From contig RSEH01000354.1 of the NCBI GenBank assembly GCA_006503475.1, positions 1 through 37,199 of the forward strand: DNA of 37,199 nt. Reading direction: 5' to 3'. Positions within the stretch are counted from its first letter, which is position 1; each line of letters begins with the position of its first letter. The translations under genes were made by a program, and so were the position numbers. Of this stretch, positions 27,403-36,353 are shown in pieces. Origin of the DNA: Stentor roeselii. Its lineage: Eukaryota; Ciliophora; Heterotrichea; Heterotrichida; Stentoridae. The notes under the pieces were generated by a model. That model was not told the origin of the DNA and did not search any database. It saw nothing but the letters and a program-made list of their open reading frames with translations.

Positions 27403-30400
27403 ATGGCCGAGTCGAGAGAAACTCTTACACAAAGGTATGGTTCCAGAAGGTACTCTCCAGGAAAGGACCACTTCGATGTTCCTCAGTCTTATGGAGATAT
27501 TCTGAAGGACAGAGCTGAGGAAAGTGAAAGACAAAGATATATTCGACAGCTTAAAAGAGATAAACATGAGAAAATCAGAACGGAAGACGTCAGTATTAAG
27601 ACACAAGATAAAAGTAGTACTTCAGCTCATAGTGAAAGCAAAAGATGGACTGAAGATAAAGAGGACTCTCAATGGGATCAGGTAAATGAAAGTAGTGAAT
27701 CTGTTTATAATAATGTCACTCCTAAGAATCTGCAAATGTTGAGACTTTCGAAGGAACTTCAGGAAAGGAATAGAGAATTAACCGATGCTGAACTTGATGA
27801 GATGCTTCCTTGTGATGGGTATGAAATTGTTAAACCTCCCGAAGGGTATAAACCTAACCCTACGAAAAATAACCCTTTTTTGAATGGAGGAAATTTCTAC
27901 AACATCCCAGAAGAGCTAACCAAACCCTACGACGTTCCTGGAGACACAACCGGAACAATGCCTCAAATAAAGCCCGAAGACCTAAGCTACTTCGGAATCC
28001 TATTAAAAGAAGTAGACTTCGACAGTCTAACCTACGAAGAGCAAAAAGAAAGAAGAATCGCTGAACTTCTCCTAAAGATAAAAAACGGTAACCCAATAAT
28101 CCGCAAGCAAGCCTTAAGACAAATAACAGAAAAAGCAAGAGAACTAGGTCCAGGTCCTCTTTTCCAGCAGATCCTTCCACTGATGATGAGTGTGACCTTA
28201 GAAGACCACGAGCGTCATTTACTGGTAAAGGTTATAGACAGAGTTTTGTATAAACTTGACGACCTGGTCAGGCCTTACGTTCAAAAAATCCTTGCAATCA
28301 TTGAGCCGATGCTCATGGATGAAGACTACTACGCCAGGGTGGAAGCAAGAGAAATCATTTCAAGTCTTTCAAAAGCTGCAGGCTTGCCTACGATGATTGC
28401 AACTATGAGACCTGATATTGATAATTCTGATGAAAATGTAAGGAACAATACAGCTCGGGCCTTTGCTGTTGTCGCTTCAGCTCTTGGTATTCCTGCACTT
28501 CTTCCTTTTCTTAAAGCTGTCTGTGCTAGTAAAAAATCGTGGCTTGCAAGACATACTGGATTGAAGATTGTGCAACAAATCGCGATTTTACTTGGATGTG
28601 CGGTTTTACCGCATTTGAAAAATTTGGTTGAGATTATTCAATGTAATATTAATGATGAACAACCGAAAGTTAGAACTATTACTGCACTTGCTCTTGCTGC
28701 CTTGGCTGAAGCGTCTTATCCTTATGGAGTCGAAGCTTTTGAATGTGTTTTAATACCTTTATGGGAAGGAATTAATTGTCATCAAGGAAGATTCCTAGCA
28801 GCTTTTTTAAAAGCGATGGGATTCATCATCCCACTGATGGACGCTGAACACGCCGGAGGATGCACTCGTAAAATAATGAAAACAGTAATCAGAGAATTCG
28901 ACACCCCTGAAGAAGAAATGAAGAGAACTGTTCTAAAAGTCTTAAAGCAATGTGTTGCCACAGAAGGAGTCACTGCAAATTACGTAAAAGATTTCGTTAT
29001 TCAAGACTTTTTCAGATGCTTTTGGAACAAAAGAATTGCGATGGACAAGAAGTCTGCGAAACAGGTAATTGAAACCACAGTTGAAATCGCAAACAAGATT
29101 GGAGGAGGAGAAGTTATTTCACGAATTGTTGATCATTTGAAAGATGAAAATGAACCTTATCGCAAGACTGTCATGGAAACTATTGAGAAAATTGTGATTA
29201 ACTCTGGGGTTTCTGATATCAGTTCTAAGGTTGAGGAGAAGTTGATGGATGGAATGTTGTATGCTTTTCAGGAACATACTAGTGATGACTCGAGTATTAT
29301 TATTAATGGATTCGGAACTATTGTCAATTGTCTTGGGTCTAGATGCAAGGTATCTATTCCCTATATATGTGGAACAATTCAGTGGAGGCTCAATAACAAA
29401 TCTCCCAGGGTAAGAATGCAAGCTGCAGACCTAGTAAGCAAAATCGCTCCAGTAATGAAAACATGCGGTGAAGACATGTTAATGGGAAGAATGGGAGTAG
29501 TCCTCTACGAATGTCTAGGTGAAGAATACCCAGAAGTCCTTGGCAGTATCTTAAAAGCCATGAAAGCAATAGTAAACGTAATCGGTATGACAAAAATGAC
29601 TCCCCCAATAAAAGACCTTCTTCCAAGACTAACTCCAATCCTAAAAAACCGTCACGAAAAAGTCCAAGAAAACGTAATCGACCTAATCGGCCGTATAGCC
29701 GACCGAGGAGCTGAATACGTTTCAGCAAAAGAATGGATGCGCATTTGTTTCGACTTGCTCGATCTTTTAAAAGCTCACAAAAAGGGTGTCCGTCGAGCAA
29801 CAATCAACACTTTCGGTTACATCGCGAAAGCAATAGGTCCTCACGACGTCCTTGGCACACTTTTAAACAACTTGAAAGTCCAAGAAAGGCAAAATCGAGT
29901 TTGCACTACAGTCGCCATTGCGATAGTCTCAGAGACTTGCGGTCCTTTCACAGTGATTCCAGCTTTGATGAATGAATATCGTGTGCCTGAGATAAATGTT
30001 CAGAATGGAGTGTTGAAGAGTTTTAGCTTTATGTTTGAGTATATTGCGGAGATGTCTAAGGATTATATTTATGCTGTCACACCTTTGCTGGAAGATGCGC
30101 TTATTGATAGAGATTTGGTTCATAGACAAACTGCTTGCACGGCAATTAAACATCTTGCTTTAGGAGTCGCTGGACTTGGATGTGAAGACGCTTTGACACA
30201 TTTGTTGAACTTTGTTTGGCCGAATATTTTTGAAACTTCTCCTCATGTTATTAATTCAGTCATTGAAGCTCTTGATGGACTTAGAGTTGCTTTGGGAGTT
30301 GGAAGGATTCTTAGTTATGTCATTCAAGGACTCTTTCATCCTGCTAGGAGGATTAGGGATATTTATTGGAGGGTTTATAATTTGTTGTATCTGGGGAATC

Positions 30401-30486
30401 AGGATGCACTTGTCATGGCTTATCCTCGACTTACTGATGAGAAAATGAGCCCTTTTCAGAGGAATGAGTTGGAACTTTTCTTGTGA
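27403..30486 (+). CDS. SF3B1: Splicing factor SF3B1 (U2 snRNP), short N-terminus
   Basis: 1027 residues against about 1304 in human. It is the HEAT-repeat core of SF3b, which clamps the U2-branch-site duplex in the spliceosome. From about residue 165 the match to animal SF3B1 is dense and ungapped to the end ([39 protein letters not shown]). The branch-site pocket region ARHTGLK and DEQPKVRT are conserved; Lys422 corresponds to human Lys700. The N-terminus lacks the long series of TPGxTP repeats and has one U2AF-ligand-like motif (SKRWTED) plus a weak second (SQWDQ). The start must be 27403 because two stops lie immediately before it. It ends in TGA after LELFL, matching the human end, so TGA is a true stop here. 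Confidence 0.97.
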   Translation: MAESRETLTQRYGSRRYSPGKDHFDVPQSYGDILKDRAEESERQRYIRQLKRDKHEKIRTEDVSIKTQDKSSTSAHSESKRWTEDKEDSQWDQVNESSESVYNNVTPKNLQMLRLSKELQERNRELTDAELDEMLPCDGYEIVKPPEGYKPNPTKNNPFLNGGNFYNIPEELTKPYDVPGDTTGTMPQIKPEDLSYFGILLKEVDFDSLTYEEQKERRIAELLLKIKNGNPIIRKQALRQITEKARELGPGPLFQQILPLMMSVTLEDHERHLLVKVIDRVLYKLDDLVRPYVQKILAIIEPMLMDEDYYARVEAREIISSLSKAAGLPTMIATMRPDIDNSDENVRNNTARAFAVVASALGIPALLPFLKAVCASKKSWLARHTGLKIVQQIAILLGCAVLPHLKNLVEIIQCNINDEQPKVRTITALALAALAEASYPYGVEAFECVLIPLWEGINCHQGRFLAAFLKAMGFIIPLMDAEHAGGCTRKIMKTVIREFDTPEEEMKRTVLKVLKQCVATEGVTANYVKDFVIQDFFRCFWNKRIAMDKKSAKQVIETTVEIANKIGGGEVISRIVDHLKDENEPYRKTVMETIEKIVINSGVSDISSKVEEKLMDGMLYAFQEHTSDDSSIIINGFGTIVNCLGSRCKVSIPYICGTIQWRLNNKSPRVRMQAADLVSKIAPVMKTCGEDMLMGRMGVVLYECLGEEYPEVLGSILKAMKAIVNVIGMTKMTPPIKDLLPRLTPILKNRHEKVQENVIDLIGRIADRGAEYVSAKEWMRICFDLLDLLKAHKKGVRRATINTFGYIAKAIGPHDVLGTLLNNLKVQERQNRVCTTVAIAIVSETCGPFTVIPALMNEYRVPEINVQNGVLKSFSFMFEYIAEMSKDYIYAVTPLLEDALIDRDLVHRQTACTAIKHLALGVAGLGCEDALTHLLNFVWPNIFETSPHVINSVIEALDGLRVALGVGRILSYVIQGLFHPARRIRDIYWRVYNLLYLGNQDALVMAYPRLTDEKMSPFQRNELELFL

Positions 30487-30682
30487 TTGATTGTAAGGTT
30501 AGATAATAGATTTTAAAAGGTTTATAAAGTATTGTTTAAGTTCATTTGATTTTAAGAGTATCTTGAGAATAACTTTTATTTGATTATAAGAGAAACCTTG
30601 AAAAATTATTAAATATGAACATTTATCCTTATATTTACATCTTATTGTCTATACTCTTAATTATTTATATAATCTAACTCAT

Positions 30683-33073
30683 CTAATGATGTCTTTTCTT
30701 AACAGCATCTTCAATTTTCTTAGTTTCATCTCCAAGTTGTTTCCAAACCGCCTTCAATAGTTTAGCAGAATCCTTCCAACAAACCTTAAGTTCCTTATTA
30801 TTCTTAGAAATCCTGGTGATTTCCTTTTCTTTCTCCACCAGAGCTTCTCTCAGTTTAAAAATCTCTTCACTGACAAGCAAAGTAGGATCTTTAACAGACA
30901 TAGCTCTTTGCCATCCAATCATAGTATTTCTCCTTTCAAACTGCAACTTGGCAGCAAGTTGTTCTCTTTGCTTGAAAAGTTCATTCATAGCTTCTTCAGA
31001 CTGTGCCATGATTTCCTTAGTCTTAACTTCCATCTCTTCATTAAACTTTTCTTTATTCTCTTCAATGAGTTTCTGAAGTTTTTCAATTGTTTCTTCTTTA
31101 GTCTTAACAACCCGACTGCTTCTTGACTTTTGGTCTTCAAGTCGCTGTTTAAGTTCAGAAGTTTCACTTTTCAAAGCAATGATCTGCCTTTCCAGGTCCA
31201 TCACAGCCTGAGACTCATTTCCGACGAGTGGGTTTTTACGAAGACTGGCGATTTCCATGTTGTAAACCTTTTCTTTCTCATCAGCTGCGAGGATTTTTTC
31301 CCTTAAGACTTTGATTTCGAATTCCAGTTCTTTGATCTGCATGTCTTTTGACTGTATCTGACTGTTGACGACGTTGAACTCTTCTTTAATAGAATCGAAT
31401 TTTTTGCTGGTATTTTCTTTTTCAGACTGTAAAAATCTGATATCGTTCATAAGTGCGACTTTAGAAGCTTTGACTTCTTCTAACTCGTACATGGTCTGTT
31501 CATGAACCACTTTATCATTTTCCTTATCAGCCAAGGACTCGTTAATCACTTGGATCTGGTCACTTAAAATCACGTTGTTTTCTTCCAGTTGTTTAATGAT
31601 GCCTTGGTAAGAATACAGCTTCGAGTTCATTTCCTCAATACACATCCTCAGTCTTTCTTTATGTTCTTTTATTTTTTGTTTCTTGTTCTCTGTTATCGAC
31701 TTTTGAGACTCCAAGTCTATCATGGCCTTCGCGATTTGCTCGTGGGAAGTCGGAAGACAAGACTTACGAGGAGAAAAAGCTTCAGAAAAATTCAACTGCG
31801 ATGCAAGGTTAGTCGGTTTGCTGTTAATATTAGAAGGCATTGAAAAAGAATCGTCGCTATTTTGAGAACTTTCTTGAAGTTCTTGCATAAGTTCCTGGTT
31901 TTTACTTTCTAAGATACTGATTTTATGTTTGTATTCCAGGAAGTCTTTTTCGAACTTTTTTATTGTTTTTTCTTTTGTGTCAAGGTTGAATGAAAAAGTA
32001 TCAGCTCTGCTTTTTTCTTTAGAGACCTGGTCTTTCAATGTAGAAATCTGTTTTTTTAGTCCTGGGATTTGGTCGATTTGTTCCAGTTGTGACTTGACTG
32101 TTAACATCAGGTTTTCATTTTGTTTTTGAAGCTCGTCGGATTTTTGCTTCAGGCCTGAAAGTGACTCGAGGCGCTTTTTGTATTGCTGAAGTGTTTTTTC
32201 TGCGTTGATGTTTTGGAAGACTTTCGCATTTGCTATGTCGAGGTCGTCTTTAAGTTGGGCGATTTCGTTTTCGTATTGTTTTTTTAGACGGTCAACTGCT
32301 TTTCTCATTTCTGTGATGCTTTCGTCTTTTTCGTTTAGTCTCATCTTGAGCTCGCTGACGAAAGCTGTGGAAATTCTTTCTTCTTGAACGGACTTTCTGC
32401 TGATGTCTTCGTATAGTCTCTCGTTTTCGTCTTTGAGTTGTTGAATTGAGGATCTCATTTCTTGCTTTTCATCTTTTGAGGAGGATAGTTCTTGTTCAAG
32501 TTCCATTACTTGTTTGGTTAGTTTTCTTTTCTCGGTCTTTAGCATTTCGTAGTCTTTTCTGAACATTTCGTTGTCTTGGATTGGTGCGTCTTCATTTTCT
32601 CCCATGACTTTTTGAATACAAAACATCATTTGAACCTGCATACTTTCATCAAGTTCCATGATTCTCTTAATGTAAACAGACTTAGACGGGCAGTTCACAA
32701 TAGCGAAAAGAACACTTTCAATCAACTTGATGATATCTTCAGGTTGAGACCTACGCGCAAGATTAGGAAGGTCAATTCGATCAAACTTAGAGTTAGAGAT
32801 TTTCAGTTCTTCTTCAAGGTATTTGTCCAGAGCTTTCTTGAGACGACGAAGGTTTCCTAGTTTAAGAGCCCAGTTGTTCTTAACGTCGATGGAAATGCAT
32901 TCCATGTCGAAGTACTCAGAAGCGCTTTTTAAAGGTTACACTTGATTCAAAAGTTCGTATAGAAGAATTCCATCAGAAAGGTCGGTTAAACTGTAGCACT
33001 TCGCTGATAGGTTGTTTTTATTTATCTTTTTAGAAATTACCCAATGGACTAGACTGACTTCTAAGTCAACCAT
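30683..33073 (-). CDS. Hook-family cytoplasmic dynein adaptor; one 15-nt intron
   Basis: The coding sequence on the minus strand is 33073-32940 joined to 32924-30683, giving 791 residues. The first exon (44 codons plus 2 bases) supplies the start of the Hook N-terminal CH-like domain (LEVSLVHWVISKK, then LSDGILLYELLNQ). Splicing continues it as VASEYFDMECI...NNWALKLGNLRRL. The domain ends near residue 140 with SVYIKRIMELDESMQ. A long coiled coil runs from about 165 to 760, with a Ser-rich break near 385-430, and the C-terminus is basic (KKRHH). Hook proteins link dynein light intermediate chain to cargo such as endosomes. Without the intron the frame starts at an internal Met and loses half the CH-like domain. 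It is convergent with SF3B1, with 196 bp between. Confidence 0.9.
32925..32939 (-). other. 15-nt intron (phase 2) in the Hook gene
   Basis: On the minus strand GTAACCTTTAAAAAG, with GT-AG ends and an A at position 10. Removal joins codon GT+C (Val) in the middle of the Hook CH-like domain, giving NQVASEYFDMECI, which fits the family at the position of the conserved YFD. Confidence 0.92.
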
Positions 33074-33520
33074 CTTAGATTATCGTGAATTGGTTGGATT
33101 TTTTTACTCAGATTTTAATTGTGTAAATAGTTTGGATGTATTTGAAAGAGATGTCTGAGGAATTGAATTATTTCCAGGATTTTTATAATTTCTTAGACAT
33201 TTCTAGATGTTTTGATGGAAATAAAGATGATTTTAAATTTTTCTAAAAAAAACTTTATAATTTTCAAACTTTCCTTGAATTAACTTCAATTCAAATAAAA
33301 AACTTATCTTTACCTCTTAATCATTAATCTAAAGAAACTACTCAATCTCTCTTCTTGATAAAATAAACTCTATAAAAAATACTAAAAAATCCTTCTTCTA
33401 CAAAAATCAATCACAACCCACCAACCATCCTCTAAAACCCTTCAAATCCTAAAAAAACCCCAAATAAAACTCAAGTGATCTCCCCCCAGATCCAAGAGTA
33501 TCTTCCCAATACATTTAAAA
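33074..33520. promoter_or_regulatory. Upstream region shared by the Hook and Wee1-like genes
   Basis: 447 bp between divergent genes without a supportable frame. The Wee1 side (33270-33480) is rich in A and C with very few G. The Hook side (33075-33200) is G/T-rich on the + strand, that is, A/C-rich in the Hook sense. Confidence 0.45.
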
Positions 33521-34606
33521 ATGAGCGCGTTGTATTCCTGCAAAACTCCTTTATCCCAAAGCAACCCAATGCAAGGTTTCCGTTTAAAATCCGAGAAAGT
33601 TCCAGAAGACTATCTTTACCCATCTTCTCCATTCCGTTCAAAGCAGCGTCGCTACACAACAAGTCAAAAGCACATAATCCGATCACGTAACCTGAACTTC
33701 AGCCAGCTTCTTTCATTCGACGCTGAATTCACCGACATGAAAGTGATCGGCGAAGGGACTTTCTCAACAGTTTTCCGAGCCCAAAGTTTAAGAGACCGTG
33801 AGTACTACGCGGTAAAGAAATTGAAGAAGCTTTGCACAGGTATCAAAGACCGAGAGCATCACATGAACGAAATCAAGAAACTTGCCCTGATCTGTTCAGG
33901 CAAAACAGGAGCAGAAGAAAACATTGTGAAATATTTTGACTCTTGGGAAGAAGAGAATCAGTTTTACATCCGTACTGAACTCTGTGAAAATACTTTGAAA
34001 TCTGTTTTAGCTGATGGGAACATCTTTGATGATCAGGACCTTTGGTCACTTTTAGGACAAGTCGCAAGAGGACTTGAGCTTATTCATAGTTATGGATTTG
34101 TGCATCTTGATATAAAACCTTCTAATTTGTTTATGTCGGGAAAGATGGTAAAAATAGGAGATTTCGGACATATGATTAGGGTTGGTGATCAAGTTGATAA
34201 TGAAGGTGATATTGCTTATGCTGCTCCTGAAGTTATTAATGGCGATGCTGCTTTTGGATCAGATGTTTTTAGTCTTGGATTAGTTCTTTTTGAAGCAGCA
34301 ACGGGAGTCGTCATGCCTGAGTCTGGCGAACAGTGGCTTGCTTTGAGAAGAGGAGAAATTCCGAAGATTGATGGAGTCTCGAAAGAACTGCAGGGAATTA
34401 TTAAGAGAATGATTAAAGCTGAGGTGCAGGATAGGATTAGTGTTCAGGAATTACTCGCTTTTAAGTCACCTGGAAGGAGGAGGATCTCGCATTGTCAACT
34501 TTCTGATATTTGCCCTGATTTTGAAGTTCAGGCTGTTGATGAACAGAATCAGATTAAATTAGCGAAAAATCTCAATGATATGTTTGATTCTGCTTTGAAA
34601 TATTAG
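33521..34606 (+). CDS. Wee1/Myt1-like protein kinase
   Basis: 361 residues: an N-terminal ~65-residue tail with SP sites (YPSSPFRSK), a kinase domain at about 70-320, and a short tail. The glycine loop GEGTFSTVF, beta-3 lysine in YAVKKL, catalytic loop HLDIKPSNLF and IGDFGHM are present. HxDIKPSN (Asp in place but no Arg of HRD) and the EGDIAYAAPEV segment (in place of a standard activation loop) are the Wee1-family signature. Wee1 kinases phosphorylate the inhibitory tyrosine of CDK1 and delay mitosis. No membrane helix is seen, so it is nearer Wee1 than Myt1, but the short N-terminus prevents a firm choice. Confidence 0.88.
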   Translation: MSALYSCKTPLSQSNPMQGFRLKSEKVPEDYLYPSSPFRSKQRRYTTSQKHIIRSRNLNFSQLLSFDAEFTDMKVIGEGTFSTVFRAQSLRDREYYAVKKLKKLCTGIKDREHHMNEIKKLALICSGKTGAEENIVKYFDSWEEENQFYIRTELCENTLKSVLADGNIFDDQDLWSLLGQVARGLELIHSYGFVHLDIKPSNLFMSGKMVKIGDFGHMIRVGDQVDNEGDIAYAAPEVINGDAAFGSDVFSLGLVLFEAATGVVMPESGEQWLALRRGEIPKIDGVSKELQGIIKRMIKAEVQDRISVQELLAFKSPGRRRISHCQLSDICPDFEVQAVDEQNQIKLAKNLNDMFDSALKY

Positions 34607-34716
34607 GAATATAGTGTTTATAAAATGTTAATTGAGTGATTTTAAAGGTGGGAAAATGAAGAATTTTAGGAAAGTTTAAATGGATTTGAGAGTTTATTTG
34701 ATTGTGGTAAACTAAG

Positions 34717-34931
34717 TTTAATACCTAACTAATAATGTATTATTCTTTGATAATCATCATTTAACACCTAAATAATAATCTATTATTCTTTGAAAATCAT
34801 CATTTAACACCTAACTAATAATCTATTATTCTTTGATAATCATCATTTAATACCTAACTAATAATGTATTATTCTTTGATAATCATCATTTAACACCTAA
34901 CTAATAATCTATTATTCTTTGATAATCATCA
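34717..34931. repeat. Five tandem copies of a 43-bp unit made from the protease gene 3' end
   Basis: Units are 34717-34759, 34760-34802, 34803-34845, 34846-34888 and 34889-34931, head to tail with no spacer. Each holds CTATTATTCTTTGATAATCA or a near copy (GTATT in some units). The unit at 34889-34931 contains the last codons and TAG of the minus-strand protease gene. Units 1 and 4 are identical, and units 3 and 5 are identical, with unit 2 slightly different. This suggests that a block of three units (129 bp) was duplicated or converted. The unit length is not a multiple of three. Confidence 0.95.
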
Positions 34932-36127
34932 TATCTTCTGAATCTCCAGATATAAACAACTCCAACAGAAAGAACAGCTGAAACTGTTACAGCCAGACTC
35001 TTCAGAGTACCACTTTTCATCATATTTCTGTTAGCTTTGGTAAACCTGATCTCATGTTTTGAATAGTCAAACATTGTATAGTGTTCCTTGAAAAAAGGGT
35101 AACCAATATTCATTTTTTTCCCACGTCTAGAACGAACTAAAAGAAAACAAGTTCCAGAGCTATTTCCTTCATCGACGAAATGAACATAGCTCTCAGGATG
35201 AATATTAAAAATTTGACTATTCACTTCAAACCCGATTTGAGGCAACTTCGAATATTTTCCTTTAATACAAGGACATCTTAAAACTCGACGACTGGAGTCA
35301 TTCAAACAATTGAACTCTTTCAAAACTTCTTCTTGATATTTCATATAAACCGAAGAATTCAATTCTAAATAAGGAGATCCTAAGTCAAATACAGCTTGTG
35401 TCTTTTTTAAAGTTCTAATTTTTTTTCCATTTATCAGCACTGAAGTCATTCCGCTCATCCAGCGTTTTTTTAACTTGTTGACTTTTACGGAAGAAATAAT
35501 CCCGTCTCCATATTTAAAAGAATCCCATTCTCCAAGAGTCAGGACTGAAGAATGATCATTTTCGACTTCAGGGTCATTGATGTAAATAGAAAAGATTTTC
35601 TTAGTAATTCTTTTATTTTCATACAAGTTGTAAATAAGACCTTTTTTCCTATCAACTAATCTCAGCCCTAAACCTAAAATTCCGTCTTTTTTAAAGTCGT
35701 TCAAAGCTGTATGATTCGTTATCAGCCCGAATGTCTGGGAAAAACTTTCAAGAGATGATATTGACATTGAATCAGATGCCCAGTTTCCAGAGATTTCTTT
35801 AAAGTACTCGTTGAATTTAAATGATTTTTTAGAGGGGTGGAAGGAGAGACTTGATGTTTTAAAGCCTGAAGTGTTTGAAATCAGAGAATTGTTTACAAGG
35901 AACGTGAAGGATGAGTCCATCACTAGCTTTAACTTCAAGGGTTGACTTGGAGTTCCTACTGATAGGTCTACTGTAAAGTCTACGTCGAAGTCTGATATCC
36001 AATCGAGACCTTTGAAATTTTCAGATCTTTTTAGGTCTATATTTGAAGTTTCGACCTCTGAATTTGAAGTTATTGATAGGTCTATTGAGTTAGCTTGGAG
36101 GAAATTTATGAGAAATAAGGCCAACAT
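34901..36127 (-). CDS. Membrane-anchored pepsin-family (A1) aspartic protease, non-standard active-site motifs
   Basis: 408 residues. A signal peptide covers about residues 1-13; the two-lobed A1 fold follows and a C-terminal membrane helix lies at about 376-396 with a short basic cytoplasmic tail. Family landmarks are VGTPSQPLKLKLVMD, DGILGLG (148-154), a flap-like region with Tyr108, and AVFDLGSPYLEL. The two catalytic aspartates are in place (Asp71 and Asp248), but the triads read Asp-Ser-Ser and Asp-Leu-Gly, where Asp-Thr/Ser-Gly is usual. Activity is therefore uncertain. It would face the lumen or cell surface. The last codons (YDDYQRIIDY) lie in a 43-bp unit repeated downstream. The ATG is at 36125-36127. 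Confidence 0.85.
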   Translation of the reverse strand: MLALFLINFLQANSIDLSITSNSEVETSNIDLKRSENFKGLDWISDFDVDFTVDLSVGTPSQPLKLKLVMDSSFTFLVNNSLISNTSGFKTSSLSFHPSKKSFKFNEYFKEISGNWASDSMSISSLESFSQTFGLITNHTALNDFKKDGILGLGLRLVDRKKGLIYNLYENKRITKKIFSIYINDPEVENDHSSVLTLGEWDSFKYGDGIISSVKVNKLKKRWMSGMTSVLINGKKIRTLKKTQAVFDLGSPYLELNSSVYMKYQEEVLKEFNCLNDSSRRVLRCPCIKGKYSKLPQIGFEVNSQIFNIHPESYVHFVDEGNSSGTCFLLVRSRRGKKMNIGYPFFKEHYTMFDYSKHEIRFTKANRNMMKSGTLKSLAVTVSAVLSVGVVYIWRFRRYDDYQRIIDY

Positions 36128-36353
36128 TTTAGATGGTTTATTAGGTTAGTTTTAATGGTTTTGAATATTTTTTAAATATTTCTCGAAATGGTTGAGATTG
36201 AATCATTTTTTATGAAAAATACTCAGGCTTAGAGAGTCATTGTGTATATCGGCTTAGCTTGAGTGGATCCAAGAGTTTCATTCGAGTCAAATCTCCCTGC
36301 TTCAAAATAGATTTATCTGTGCACAATTCTGAAGAGGTTTGCAATCCAAGCTT
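36128..36353. other. Spacer between the protease gene and the broken USP gene
   Basis: 226 bp. I find no frame that continues the UDP-sugar pyrophosphorylase match beyond 36354, and nothing else recognisable. Confidence 0.4.

Noticed and set aside
34717-34931. CRISPR-like array
   Set aside because: The 43-bp units are directly joined with no spacers, and the DNA is eukaryotic.
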